From Blasia pusilla (lineage: Eukaryota > Marchantiophyta > Marchantiopsida > Blasiales), in contig CM114271.1 of assembly GCA_050084515.1 (NCBI GenBank), forward strand, positions 42,966,001-43,030,000: a stretch of 64,000 bases of DNA. Direction: 5' to 3'. The notes under the pieces were generated by a model, which saw only the letters and a program-made list of their open reading frames with translations, was not told the DNA's origin and made no database searches. The first letter of the stretch is position 1; each line of letters starts with the position of its first letter. Of this stretch, positions 1 to 12,344 are shown one piece after another. The translations under genes and the position numbers were made by a program.

Positions 1-650
1 CATTGAAAGCTGAAATGTGAAAGAGATGGAGTTAAATTTAGAAATTTGAAATGTAGCATAGTGAACCGAGGAGAGATGATGCATGATTTTGCACAAATGG
101 AGAAAAAACTAGAGAGATTAGTGGAAAGTAGATCGTGGACAAAAAGAATAGAGAAAAAAAATGGAAATGGTAGAAGTGACTTGCATGGAAAGGAGTGCAT
201 AAAATAAAGGGAGAGGAAAGTACTATACTTGATAATATCATGCATGTTTGCGTTTACTTGGTGAGTTCATCATATTGTTGTTAATGTATGGAGTGGTCTC
301 TAGGTTTTGTCTTGAAGGCAAGTCAAAATCCGGAAGGATGGGAATTGTATTCGACTTGCTAGAATCCAAAGGTGCGATAGGGAGTTATGGCACATCACCA
401 TTATTTTTTGCCAACTTCATGCGTGGGAGTAGATGGGAGGCTTTGATTGAACTTAGGTCAATCAGCATGTGCAATAGTAGACAAAATTCATGGCGGATTG
501 GTCTAAACCGGTCTAGCCTCATCCCTCCCGATGCAAGTGAAAAAAGTCCATTTTCCTAAGTGCGAGTGAGAGTAGTTTCTTTGTAGTGGATTTTAAAAAA
601 TGTAATGGCTTCTTTCTGCAAGACTTGGAAAGTAAGAAGCTTGTGGGAGC
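1..650. other. No recognisable gene
   Basis: Purine-rich, AT-rich sequence. The open frames present (for example 248-559 on the plus strand) match no family I recognise and show no domain motif. I see nothing else in it. Confidence 0.4.
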
Positions 651-1333
651 ATGTTAACGCAAAGAAATTATGGAATATAGGAAGAGAAGTGAATAAGAAA
701 GACAGAAAAAAATACTTGAGGCTGGAGCATCCTTAGTATGAAGAGATAACTTTTTGTTCAAATCTTGGCCTTGGGCAATCATTGTTTGAATTTTTCTGCT
801 TGTAACCCCGTTCTCCCAAAAAGCAGGAACAAGACCAAGATTGTCAAAAAATCTCATTTGGTTTTCAGTGGGTTGGACAAAGCGTAGTGCTTGTACTTCC
901 GGTATACTCTCGATGTCATTAAGGATCATGGAGGCAAAGTCCATATAGCTTGCAAGAACCTGTTGGCTATAAGTTAGAAATAATAAGGTCAGAAAATGGA
1001 GTGAGGTTTGAAAGTAAGTTGAATTACCTAAGATCGGGGTGGAGGAAAATCAGCGTGGTGAGGAGCAAGGTGAGGAGGCGATAGGGCAGGCTCATCGTCA
1101 CGTGATGGGAGCATAGAGGTGGCTGCTTATTGTATGTGCTCCATGTAAGACATAGTGGGTGGTGGAGTTGTTCCTCCAATGACCTTCTTACCCCTAGACT
1201 TGGTGTTGCTATGAGTTGATGCCATTTTGCATGAGGAAGAAAGTTGTAGTAAAAGTAGAGAGTGCAAGTTAAACTTGTTGTCCATATGTTACAAAATCAG
1301 AACATTGGAGGGTACCAAGTATTCGCAAGTGAC

Positions 1334-2541
1334 CTATAGTACGGACATATAAACCATACCTGATAGCGTCATATATACCATACCTGGCGCAAAAGCATAC
1401 TTGATGACTACGAGGCATTTTCCATGTATAGTTGAGCCGTGACTTTTATGTGCAGTGAGTGCATAGTCAAGAGACAAAGGGAATGTTTTTTTTGCTATAT
1501 TTCTGGTCTGAACTATAGCGTAGACTAGCATAGTTGGACCTAGTGATGCCCAATGTGTGGCCTGACAAACATGTACGCACAAAAATAGTACAAATGTCAT
1601 TATCTACATAGTGAATATCTACTACAATAGCAGTGGCACCATTAGCACCATGTACTTTCAAGTTTATATTAGAAGTAAGCATTATATTACCTTGCAGCCT
1701 GTTGCAATGAAAGGTATTTGATGGAAATCTGGATCTTGCAGCCAGTCCAAGAACTCAGGTGATGCACGAGCATTTGATAAGACTTGAATATCAATTTTAG
1801 AGGCACTGCCAAATAGACGTCTTAGGTCTATATTTTTGAACGATTGAGCATCAGATCGGTGAGAGCATATTATGGTAGTGTCATATGTAATGAAGTCTAT
1901 TGCGGCGTCTTTGGTAACAAAAGAATCCTTAAGGCAATCATGAATTTCCTAAGCAGAAGGTAATTTGGTTGTGATAGTAGCAAGAAACCTCAAGTATGGT
2001 AAGTCGTCTGCATGCCTCATAGGGGTACTTAACTCATATGTTGTAGCATCATTAAGAAATAGAGATGATGATAAGTGGCAAATATGACAAATGTCATTAA
2101 GTTTGTGGGAACATACAGGGGAAGCTCACACATATCACCAACAAGGATGACAAGTTTGGAACTGAAGGGCTTATTACCTTTGCATTGAGCGCATTCATTG
2201 AGTCTCATGGCGACAACATGAAGAAGGCACAATGTTAACATTGAAAATTTGTCAATAATGATAACATTGGCTTTGATGAGGTTCATGTAATTGTATGATG
2301 TAACTTGAAGTTGAGCAATGTCATCAAAGACTGGGATAGAAAATGCAAAGTGGATTGTGGTAGTTGGAGGATGTAATAAGATTGCATCTATTCCTGTAAT
2401 GGATGTTAGTAGAATGGTCATATGTGTAGACTCCCGGTATTTATGCATAAGTGTTATGAAAACAAATTTACCGCAACCATGAGCTCCTTTAAGAAGAATT
2501 AAGCCACTTTGAACGTGTATGAGTTTCAAGTATAAGTCCAT
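1334..2541 (-). pseudogene. PIF1-like helicase of Helitron, broken
   Basis: The frame 2,029-2,541 carries a Walker A-like GAHGCGKF (the usual T/S after GK is F), a Walker B-like IIIDKFSML (usual IIDEvSM, with E replaced by K) and KLVILVGDMCELP, the equivalent of the 'l.GDf.QLP' helicase motif. Further along the same strand, at 1,334-1,600, FPLSLDYALTAHKSHGSTI matches the motif V region (usual HKSQGqT). The two blocks are separated by stops and frame changes. In a working Helitron this domain would unwind DNA during rolling-circle transposition. Here the substituted ATPase residues indicate decay. Confidence 0.65.
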
Positions 2542-3379
2542 TTGCTCAAGATTGAAAATAGAATGTCAGGTGGGCAAAGTTGGCTTTGTGGATCGTCTAC
2601 TATAGAATTTGCAAGTGGAGAAGGGTTAGAAAGTAGAAGGTACAAATCGTGATGTAGGTAAGGCTAAAGAATATCAATTGATTTGGCAAGTATCTCAATG
2701 GTATGTACCTGGCTACATAAGTGTTGAGTTGCATGTTTTTTTATGAACCATTTTATATTCTCAAAATTAGATATTACACCACGGTGTAGGCATTCATGCA
2801 AGTAAGTCCAAATCAGAAGAGGCATAGGATAGTAAAGAATGTTATGTCCTAAATGGAAATGTTTGTAGTAAGATAGAATAGAAGAATTCATTCCATTGGT
2901 GGAGTGGGCGGAATTTTGTAAACCTCACGATTTTGGATGATTTAAACACAAAATTCCCTAAAGAGTCTAAGCCCACAAGTCTACCCAAGTTTGACTTGGT
3001 TTGAGATATGAAAACCTCATGAGCTTTCGAGTATATGTAAAAAGTGTGGTCTTCTAGGCAATAAGGTCTATTGGAGTTGAGTATCACATGATGTATGCAA
3101 GGCAATGCCAAATTCTTATATAAGACAGTTTGACGAGAGGGAGGGTTAGAATCTAAACACTTGAGAGATTGAGAGCGGAAGATAATTGGAATTTGTAGCG
3201 CTATGAGAGTAGCATTGGATGATACAAATCTGTTGAGTACTACCCCAGATACAAGTTTGAGATGTACTTCATCTAATCCTTCTAGGCCAAGGTAACGGGT
3301 AGATTCAGTGTCTATATCCAGAGATCCAGTCGGCTCAGACTTTAGAGCATACTTTAGAAAGTAAAAAGACTAGTTTGTA

Positions 3380-5181
3380 TTAGTGACACGCCAAATGTTC
3401 GCATGGGCATCCTAGAGAAGTAAAACAACATGATGCTATAGAATTGAAAATCCTATGTTCAGTATTAGGTCTGTAGTATGTCCAACGCATAGTTTTAGGG
3501 TCAATGAAAGGAATTGGTGAAGTTTTGATATTAGCTGGAAAGCCCGTGCGATAGAGAGGTCGCTGGTCTTTTCTTTCGCGTATTATGCAAACACCATCCT
3601 TACATTTGTGAAGTTGTTTATTAATAAATGGGAAGAACATGTAGAAGAATTGAGTAGAAGTGAATTAGATATAAGAGGATGTGGTGAATCTGGAATAGAG
3701 GCACATATTCATGAGGTAACTTGGTCAATATCTTTACTCTCAAACCCAAACTATTCTACAACAGTGTAAGCTACCCCTGCCATGCATCTCTTATCTGATG
3801 ATGTAGTCTACTGTTTTATTAAGAACATATGGGCTGGAAAAAAACGAATTGAGCCAAAAATGTGTGGAGGCGTGTGTGAAAGAGTTGGGCACACATCTGC
3901 GGTTGCATCCCTCAATGTAAAGGTTGGGTTAAATTTAGGGAGTATGTTTTCAATATCGGAGATCTCAGTCCAGGAGGTGTCAGAAGCCTCATCATAAGTA
4001 TGTGTTAAAAAGAAATGTGGCATGCTTAGATAGTGAACCATGGCTTTTAAGTCACGTAGATGACGCCTATGCCAAAATGGGTAGCCTGGAATGTGAGGAC
4101 TTAATGAATGCTTAGATAAGTAGTAGTAGAGATCTTCATCAGGAAGATCAAGGTGATATTTTCTTAATCTCTCTAAGTCTTTCTGCAAGATAAAGGTACG
4201 GGTAGTGGAACAAAGTGAAATAGATTGACAGAGTTGGTGCATAAGAAGAGAAAAAGGCTTATACAACAAAAAGACACTAAACAATTGTTTAGTCATTGAT
4301 TTGATGTATTGAAGAAAAGATTGTACACCAATGTAATACCCCCATGAAAAAGGAAATAGAAAAGGGATAATTTTTGTCTCTATGGTAAGACGTTTATCGA
4401 TAGAATTACCAGAGGAATTAGTAAGAAACCTCTGAATTGCACCAACGCGAATACAGATAAAACCATCATCAAAAATATTTGAAGATTTAGGTCTTTGATT
4501 TGGTAGTGAATAAGAAACCTCTTGTAGTATGTTTAAGTCCAACTGATATGGATCATATGCCATGCTATGAGTAAGTTGGCCCTTCTACTCAGAAGAATGC
4601 AGAACCGTATTCACCGTCGTGCTACGTAGTACTACTAGTCCGGTAGATGGATCAGGAAGTTCAAGTAGGGCCTTATAGCCTTTGTAGAGTGGATTGATTC
4701 AGAAATTCACCTCTTTAATCTGATTGAGGGTAGGGATAATCTTATTAGATTCTTGGGTACTTCGAGTATTATGGGTCCACTTGATAAGAGGCGAGTCAAG
4801 CAAAGATGTAGCATGAAAGAATCCATTGTGAAGTCCATTGAATTTTCTATGGATTCCCATTCTTGAATTAACAATAGAAAGTTGTTGTAGGTGTAGTGGA
4901 TCAACAACTAATATCTGTCTAATATCCAATGGTGTCATGTAGATATTAAAGCTACGACGAGGTTGTGTTGTGGAACACAAGTCATACATGAAGAATTCAC
5001 CAAGTCTTGGTATAATATAAGGGAGGAGAAATCCATTACATAAAGCAAACGGTGGGTATTGGTCAGAATTGATAGTACACATTATGGAACGGGGGTTGGA
5101 ATAGATGACACAACCACAATAACCGCAACATTGCATCTTGGATATAAATCCACAACGATGAGTTTCCCACCTTGACATCAT
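3380..5181 (-). pseudogene. Helitron N-terminal (Helitron_like_N) region, broken
   Basis: The frame at 3,808-4,563 (251 codons) contains PGYPFWHRRHLRDLKAMVHY followed by FFLTHTYDEASDTSW. This matches the 'W...LRDLLAM...ptwFvTlTade.W.ei' core of the Helitron-like N domain that precedes the Rep motifs. The upstream frame 4,699-5,181 has CCGYCGCVIYSNP and a Cys-rich stretch like the N-terminal part of Helitron proteins. The downstream frame 3,380-3,640 has CKDGVC, RTGFPA and WTYYRP, like the 'C..CrfgfPr...y.r' block after the Rep domain. I do not see an intact HUH (two-His) motif or the paired catalytic tyrosines, so rolling-circle activity is not expected from this copy. Confidence 0.6.
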
Positions 5182-5369
5182 TTTCTCAATTAGTGGCCAG
5201 TGATATGCAATAGGTCTACATACTAGTTTATGGTTTGTAGTATTTTTTTAGTACTGCATTGTGTCTGCATTTTGCCATACGAGTTTTGTTGAGTATTTTT
5301 GGAGTGACATCTACATTGTGTGGATTGATAGCTCTACAAAAGGCATGTTTCCTTCTAGATGGTGCCATT

Positions 5370-7185
5370 AGAGAAGTTAAAAATAATGCAAGATATGATG
5401 CTTGGAATTGGTGAATTGGAAAGACATAACAGACCCGGAGATGGTGAGGTAATGTAGTAGACAAGTACCGAACTATTGAAGAAGATTGAGATAATTATTT
5501 TGAGTGAGGACCAGGAATATGCTAAGAGATGGAAATATAAGAAGATGGATGGATGGAGTGGGAGAGAAAGTACAAATAGAAAATTTAGTTGGGACAACCT
5601 CTGGATTGCTTATTTGTGCGGGGCAAGAAATCCCCAAGCTTGAAACGTTCTGCATGGACATCAAGTGAATGCTAAGTAAGAAACTAGATAGTAGCATGAA
5701 GAAATGGATTGAAAGAGAAAGAAGCCACATTTGCCAAAGGTGGAATTGTTAACGGTTAACATGGAGGAGTATTCAAGTGAAAAAGGATGTAGTCTCTGGT
5801 GGTAGAGTAGATGTACTAGGGATGAAGTGATCCATATGACCATACAGCCAACATCCAGGCTGGATTGTGCTAACCAGAGAGAGGGAAAGAGATTTTGTAC
5901 ATGAGTAGTGCAATCTTTCTCTCCACACGAGGCGTGTGGAGTGAACCTTCCTAACAAAAATGGTTTTTAGGCGGCTGCAACCGGCAACAATTGCAAAGAT
6001 TTTCTGCATACTAGTGGTATGCTATAGAGATCCAAAAAATTGAAGCAAAGACACTGGATGAATTTAAACTGTCTTCAAGTTGGGGGCTTGAAATTGGCCA
6101 CGGGGCTTGTGCTAAAATCAAGGTTGAAGGGGTATCTAAGACTGAGTTGCAAAGTGGGTTGTACTGATGGCCACAGTCACAAAAGCGAGGGAAGGAGATT
6201 GGAAGTGTGGAGGATGTGGGAACAGAAACTATGGGTTTTGATCCAAAGAAGCCCAACTTTTAGTCGATTCTGAAACTGTATGGGACTTAAAGTGGCTTTC
6301 TTGTATCGGTGATTGGATGTGAACTGGTTCTACTCCCTTTTGGTGTCTCTCTCTATCATGTATTGGCTATTATTCTAATCATTGTGCTTCACAGAGGTGT
6401 CTTGTGGTTAAACCCTCGGGGATAACCAATGGTGATAACTTTTGAGTGGGTGATTGGATTTGCGCTTGTGGCTTCCACAATTACTCTTCCAGGGTTATGG
6501 TAAGCTGTAGGTGACAACACTTATCACGTCGTGCTCATTGGGTGTATCCCCATGCTCATTCATGAAGGGAAAAATTTATCCAAGAAATTGATCAAGGTAG
6601 GGTTTGCGGTTTGCAACGACATTCTATTATAGTTCTGTTGAGAAGAGTGGTCTGTGTTTTGTGTGAATGAACTCTAAAAAGTCTTATATTCTGGTTGCAG
6701 TGCAAACAGTGCCATACTCCATCAACAAGTGTTGTATGCAGTTCCTACTGCATCTAGTATGCCTCCCCAGAACTTTCCGCTTCAAGGTGAATGTTCGGAC
6801 ATAAAGTTTGCTAAGCTACATCGTGATGCACATAATGTGTATGGTAGAAGCATACCTACTTTTGTAGATGATCATTTTCCGAAGGTTGGGATGCCATCAT
6901 CCCCCACGAGAGAGGTGAGTGAGTATCCATGGCAATGTCATCGAGTAATGCACAAATGATAGAGCATGAAGTAGTACACACGGGTTTAATCCGTCCATTT
7001 CATGTCTCATGTAGACGGGATGGGACTTCTAGCAAAGCTTCACAACAAGCACTCAATTGTCACCGATGGAGTGCTTGGCGAGAAGAATTTCAATACAAGA
7101 TTCAACACCAAGACTTGGGACAAGCCAATTTTGACTATATGAGGAACGAGTGCAACCACAAGCATCCTCACTAATTTAGAAAGCT
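5370..7185. other. Intergenic, no supported gene
   Basis: Frames in this stretch are short and unlike known proteins. I see no splice-consistent coding set, RNA gene or clear repeat. Confidence 0.35.
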
Positions 7186-7188
7186 CGC

Positions 7189-7518
7189 TTGTTTTTTTTT
7201 CCGTCCCCGAAGAAGGTCCTGCAAGTGGGCGTAACGGACGAGAGTAGTAAGCTTGGCAGTGAGCTCATCCATGGAAGCATCAATTCGGAACCTCTAGACA
7301 GTGAGCTCCAAAAGAAAATGCGGCCAAAGGTGCTAGGATTTGTTGGGATACAGACAGGATTTGATTCAACTGATCGGCAAAAAGCGCTCAAGAAAACCAT
7401 GATGCCATCAACCCGCAACGATTTTGTTAGGTTGAAAAATTTACGAATGTGTAAACCAAGAAACCTTTCCAAACCAAGAGTCAGATGTTCAAGAAACATA
7501 AGAGGCAAAGAATTTTGA
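7189..7518 (+). pseudogene. Fragment of GT31 beta-1,3-galactosyltransferase-like gene
   Basis: The plus-strand frame contains PKVLGFVGIQTGFDSTDRQK followed by ALKKTMMPSTRNDFVRL. This resembles the start of the catalytic domain in plant GT31 beta-1,3-galactosyltransferases ('GFVGIQTGFgS..RR.sLRkTWmPSd...l.rLe'), Golgi enzymes that add galactose to glycoproteins. Only about 35-60 residues are recognisable. The invariant W of 'TWMP' is M here, and the downstream DDD motif and acceptor domain are absent. Similarity stops near 7,440, a plausible exon boundary, so this may be a captured exon rather than a decayed whole gene. It sits about 170 bp upstream of another gene fragment on the same strand. 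Confidence 0.5.
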
Positions 7519-7677
7519 TGCCTTCCTCTGGCATGGAAGGATGCACAAGGTTAGTATATAGAAGAGTAGAGGTCCGATGGATATGCTCCTTAGAAATTGA
7601 AATCAGCGGCCGTCCCTTGCATCTAGTCTTCTCTCGAGCAATTGTAGTTTCTGGAAGGGCATGTTGCGTGTCGTGAC

Positions 7678-8134
7678 ATGAATCCCATGAAGTTAGTGGC
7701 TGCCGCCAAGTTGAGTAGAGCGCAGGAAGCTGTGGTGAATGGACGTCCCTTTTTGGAGAATGTGGTTAAGGTCCTATTCAATGTGAACAACCACCTATAG
7801 AGAGAATATATTGATATCCCTTTGACGCAGATCAAGCATGTGAAGAAAGTCGCTCTGGTTGTATGCACGGGTGATTGCGGTCTGTGCGGAGGATTCAACA
7901 ACTATGTTCTCAAGAAGGCTAAGCAGTGAATGAGGGAACTTAGGAATCTAGGCATGGAATACACAGTTGTGAGTGTTGGAAAGAAGGGAAACAACTACTT
8001 CAAGAGAAGACCTGAAATCCTGGTTGACAAGTTCATCGACGTAGGAAACAGTCCCACTTCCAAGGAGGCGCATGCCATTGCTGACAAGCTTTTTTCCCTC
8101 TTCGTAAGTGAAGATGTTGATCATCTGATGGGTT
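7678..8134 (+). pseudogene. atpC: Chloroplast ATP synthase gamma-subunit pseudogene (atpC-like)
   Basis: A continuous plus-strand frame encodes the N-terminal third of F-type ATP synthase gamma, the central rotor shaft of the thylakoid CF1. Visible matches are MKLVAAAKLSRAQEAVVNGR near the start, KKVALVVCTGDCGLCGGFNN in the middle, then VSVGKKGNNYFKRRPEI and AIADKLFSLFVSEDVD at the end. Two in-frame stops interrupt it, TAG after FNVNNHL and TGA after LKKAKQ. The conserved TGDRGLCGG arginine is cysteine. Similarity ends near 8,134 although a real gamma subunit continues for roughly 200 residues or more. Absence of introns across about 150 codons fits either a retrocopy or one large captured exon. 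It is not expressible as gamma subunit. Confidence 0.8.
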
Positions 8135-11100
8135 CACCTCGAGCAGAATTCTGTTTTGATTGATGATGTTTTGGCTTCTCTGGTCTGATGGCAATCTAGA
8201 AGAGGGAATCTGATGTTCATGATTCTCGATCATGGGGAGGAGACTCACCTCACCTCACTCAGCTTGGGAACAAAGGGAAGTTGCTCTTGGGCCCCGGGGA
8301 GGATATGAGATTCTGAAGAGGAGGGAAGAGGATGGAAGTGAGAAACATGGGCCGAAAATGGGCCTGAATGAGATTAGATGTTGAGGAAAGCGCGCAATGC
8401 GAATGACCTTTTTCATTGCCGGTGGAATCCATTCTGTTACTCCAAAAGATGGGCAACAAGAAGCAAAGCCGCACATACCCAGGCGAAATTCAGAAGCGGG
8501 ATTTCAGGTTTAGAATTTGGGGCAAGGAATAGTCGGTTGTAATTGAACAGAAGAGCAGAGAGTTTCCAAGATAGAGCTATGGATTGGTGTAGGGAGCAAG
8601 GTAGGCGAGATGGTGGTAACGGGGATCTCAGCTTGGGAAACAGGACAAGTTTAGAGATTGAGCGATGGAGTGAATGCAGACTTGCTATGCCTCAAGCATT
8701 GCTGGACAAGATCAAATAACGCAAGAATATTCCAGTTGGAGATGGCATACCTTGATGGTTTTGAGGAAACAAATTGGATAGCAAGCAAGAGAAATTGGAA
8801 ATTGTAGACAACAACTCCACGCGAGCTTTGTGACCAAGACGAGGAGCCATGCGGAAACAATGCATACAAGCTGGATGAAAATGAGACCCGATTAACGCAC
8901 CTTGGGAGTAAATGAATCTTAGGTTCAGCAGATGCAGAAACATGGAAACCTAGAGGAGCTTATTGAGCGCGGAGGAGTGTGCAATGAGCACTAACGACTA
9001 AGAGAAAGAGCACATGCAGGTAACTATGATAATGATGAACAGAGCGCACACGTTGATGAACAGAGCACACACGTTGATAATGAGCAATGATGACTAAGAG
9101 AAAGCGCACACCCAAGTAACTACGAACAGAGCGCACACGTTGATAATGATCAAGGAAATTTTCAAAGGAATGAAAGTCAATCAGTGAGGCCGGATCACAG
9201 AATCTGTGAGAGCGACGAGTTATAGATATTGCAACGTGATAGCAGACGAACACGCGAAGAAGCTCAGGAATGAAAACAAGGTGGGAGATCGAAACAAGAT
9301 GGGGAATCGAAAGGACATTAGGGAATCAGTAGCACAAGTCATGTGAGCGCGGAAGTGAAGAACAAAGTGCAACAACAAGAACGAGGTGCCAATTTCAAAG
9401 GGAAAATGTGGTGAAATTATGAAAGAATTCGTACCTGAATTTGAGATGGAGAAGGAAGCTCGGCCATCCAATCCTTAGCAATCTTTCACTGACATAGTCT
9501 GTGACGTCGACGGCAGAACCAACGTAGACGGTACTAACATAGGTAGCAGTAGTGAAAATCATAACGTAGGCGCAAGCATTTCACGCGTTTAGGGAGGCTT
9601 GCACCAAGATTGCTTGCGGGGAGAGACCATCCATGGCAGGAGATTGCAACACTAAGAAACAACAACGAGGGACAGTGAAGACCACTCGTGGTAGCAGAAG
9701 ATTCGAGACCTAAAAACACGATCTCGCACGGAGGGCCTTCAAATAAAGCACGTGGTACCCTTGAGACAGGTAAACCACACATTACATTCACTAATTAGAA
9801 GGCTTCTCACGGGGTGAGTTCTGGTCCATTATAAAATAATCCTACGGTGGAGAAATAATCCAAGTAATACTTTTAGCCAAATGGACATAGGCTTGGGTCA
9901 CAATGTGGAACGGAGAGATACAAGAGGGTGGCAGAAGACACCATTTTTAACCGATCCTCCTTGTATAGGCCATAAAGACGTGAAAAACTATGTAATGGGG
10001 GTCTTTTTTTGTTTGCAAATCCAACCACTGTATAGCAAGGGGCAATGTAGGACTAATAAATATACTTTACTTCACTTCCACACCACCTAAGCCTAGTGTG
10101 TATGCACACAACCCAGAGAAAAGAAATGTGGCCAAATTGTCAGTGCACTTCCTTCCACGCATAAAAAATAAAAATCTCTTCAAGCAATAAAAGTTGCTTC
10201 CATCCACTAACATCTCGTCACACACACTTTTTTGACCCATAACCATCATATAGTTGTAGAGTCTATACAATCTATACTATTCATGACTTTTTAAAATGCA
10301 AATTTCCATTTGCTTAACACATGAAAACACAATAGAAAATGATATTTTTCACTTTACAGATAATAAAAATATCATAATCTTTTGGATGAGCATAACTTAT
10401 CCCGTGAATAGAGTCTATAGACATTATAAGAATGATGAATGAGCATGGGCAAGACCACAAACTCGGAAGGTATCTATGGATTTCAATTATAGGAGGATGA
10501 TATTCCTATATCCAACAACATTGATTGTTATCAAAATACTCATATTTTCTCGAGAATTGTTGATATTTTCAAAATTTTGGAACGGCTTTCGCAAAAAATA
10601 CAACAACCACTATTCGATTTCCGCTTCTCGCTCCTTCTTGGCCTTGATCATGCAACGCCTCGAATTCGATGTTACGCACTTATCTACTTTTCCACTCTCT
10701 CCACCCAATCTTAAAAGTAATTTTAATTCAAGTCACTAATTAAATTCCTCCTAACCCCCTAATGCATGTTATATTTTCACAAAAATATTTATGTTACTAT
10801 TAGAGAGTCCCCCTTCCTTTTTCAAGCCCTTCTCTTTTCTTTTCACTTTCGTGATTAATAAAATCATTCGAATTTGATTTTAAACGGTGCTTAATAATTA
10901 AAAAAATGAAATACGAGAGAACTTGGCGTACGCCGGGAAATGCTACAACGGTACAAACAAACAAATATATACTTCGGAGAGTGAGAGAAGCGGGTACCGC
11001 GTTCCATATTGGAAGAGGGTACGGCGATGCCCTGCGATAGGCTCTAATTGACCCTGTGCGGTTGCTATAAATGGAACGCTTTCGGTGAAAGCCGGTGCGT

Positions 11101-11340
11101 CTTTCTTTCTGTCAACGCGAGCCTCAGACCAGCGGCGAGCGACCAGACACCGGCTGGATTCGGGAACCGGCTCTGAGAACGGGCGCAGCCGGTGAGCGGG
11201 CGGTTGCCCGGGTTTGCTTGTAGCGACACCAACCAACAACGGAAGAAGCTGCCGCTTTACTTTGATTTCTTCCTTCCTTCCTTCCATGGGAGATGTCGCG
11301 TCTTCGTCACTGCGGTTGAAATGGACGGACACGGATGCAA
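8135..11340. other. Gene-free interval upstream of ATG4
   Basis: 8.1-9.8 kb has no recognisable coding content. 9.0-9.15 kb repeats the phrase 'agcgcacacgttgat' three times in imperfect copies. 9.8-10.9 kb is AT-rich. 10.9-11.3 kb becomes GC-rich and probably belongs to the upstream promoter region of ATG4. Confidence 0.35.
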
Positions 11341-11543
11341 AGAACGGATTCTATATTAAGTAAACCGAGAGAGTTCGTTGGACGATCCGAGGTTCACAGC
11401 TGAGCGTGGCGGGCAGGGCAGGGCAGGCGGACGGAGTAAACCGAGAAGTGAAGGAAGTAGAACTGTAGTAGTAGTGGCTAATAAGTCACGTATCGTGCGG
11501 CGTCCTGATCTGGTTCCTCGCCTCCTACCGTAGTACCGTCCGG

Positions 11544-12344
11544 GTGCGAATCCGGGTCCTGCCGTGCGTGTTGTCAGGCAGGGGGTCTCGTGCAGTTCAA
11601 TTCCGGCCGGGGCAGGTCCTGGCTTCTCTCACGCCTCGTCCGCTCGGGCAGAGGAAGGGAGAGAGAGAGAGAGTTGTCGAGGAAAATGGGAGGACATCGA
11701 CGTTTAGGCAGTCAGACGGTGCTTTGATTTTGTTTTGCATTCACTGTCGCCGCGGAGGAGGGGGCCACGGAAGGAAGGAAGGAAGGAAGGAAGAGGGGGA
11801 GGAGGAGGATTGGATGGTGGTTTCGAAATCAAGCAGGAATTGGAGTGGTTGGGGCCCGGACGAGGCTATGCAGAACGGGTGAGCGTTGCGGTTCGGGAAC
11901 TCGGAACCCTATGGGGAACTGGCTCTCAATTTGTGAATTGTGGATCCGACTTGATAGCTGAAACTACAGGGGGACTGGTGGCACAGAGGTTGCCGTCAAG
12001 GTGGGTCGATTGTCGGGAGACGGATTAGTTTTGACGAGAATTTTGTCAATCGGTGAAAGGAGTCGAGATCTACTGGTTGGGTTGGTTTGGATCGAGTTTC
12101 TTGGACTGGGATTGAGCGTTGTTTCAGCCTACTGTATATCGTGGATCACATTGTAAAATAATTTGTGGACGGGTGGGGTATGCCAAGCTCTGAGGAGCAG
12201 CCAGGAGCCGGAGAATTGGGTTGTTGAAAAGAGAGATGTCTGTATACTCTCGGACTTTGTTTGCATTGGGCACAACTGATTATGCCTGTCGATACCTTCT
12301 CCAGTGCTTTGAAGAGGGAATTATATTGAACAAAGAGAAAGCAG
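11544..12344 (+). promoter_or_regulatory. Probable 5' leader of ATG4 with a UTR intron
   Basis: The GC-rich, GA-rich sequence includes a (GGAA)n run near 11,771-11,795. A good donor (GTGAGC at 11,879) and a good acceptor (TTGTTTCAG ending at 12,127) could bound a 249 bp intron in the 5' UTR. An in-frame TGA lies 18 bp before the proposed ATG at 12,345, so coding does not extend upstream without another splice. The leader and intron are inferred from position and splice consensus only. Confidence 0.35.

Larger units (their letters stand above)
654..5365 (-). mobile_element. Decayed autonomous Helitron (Rep/helicase remnant)
   Basis: Successive minus-strand frames, broken by stops and frameshifts, follow the order of a Helitron replicase-helicase. 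A short basic start lies near 5,230-5,365. A Cys-rich N-terminal block follows at 4,699-5,181, then the Helitron-like N domain at 3,808-4,563, a Cys/His block at 3,380-3,640, and a PIF1-type helicase from 2,541 down to about 1,334. The frame at 654-944 may be the C-terminal tail but I do not recognise it. No intact catalytic protein remains. I could not fix the terminal TC or CTRR ends, so the outer limits are approximate. Confidence 0.7.

Noticed and set aside
10943-11332. 129-codon minus-strand frame upstream of ATG4
   Set aside because: GC-rich region with no known motif and low-complexity Arg/Pro/Ser composition. It is more likely promoter sequence.
11545-11570. tRNA T-arm-like 'gtgcgaatccgg'
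   Set aside because: No matching acceptor, D or anticodon stems could be found around it.
11544-11882. N-terminal extension or separate gene before ATG4
   Set aside because: GA- and GGAA-rich frame without homology. An in-frame stop lies before the ATG4 start, so it was treated as 5' leader.
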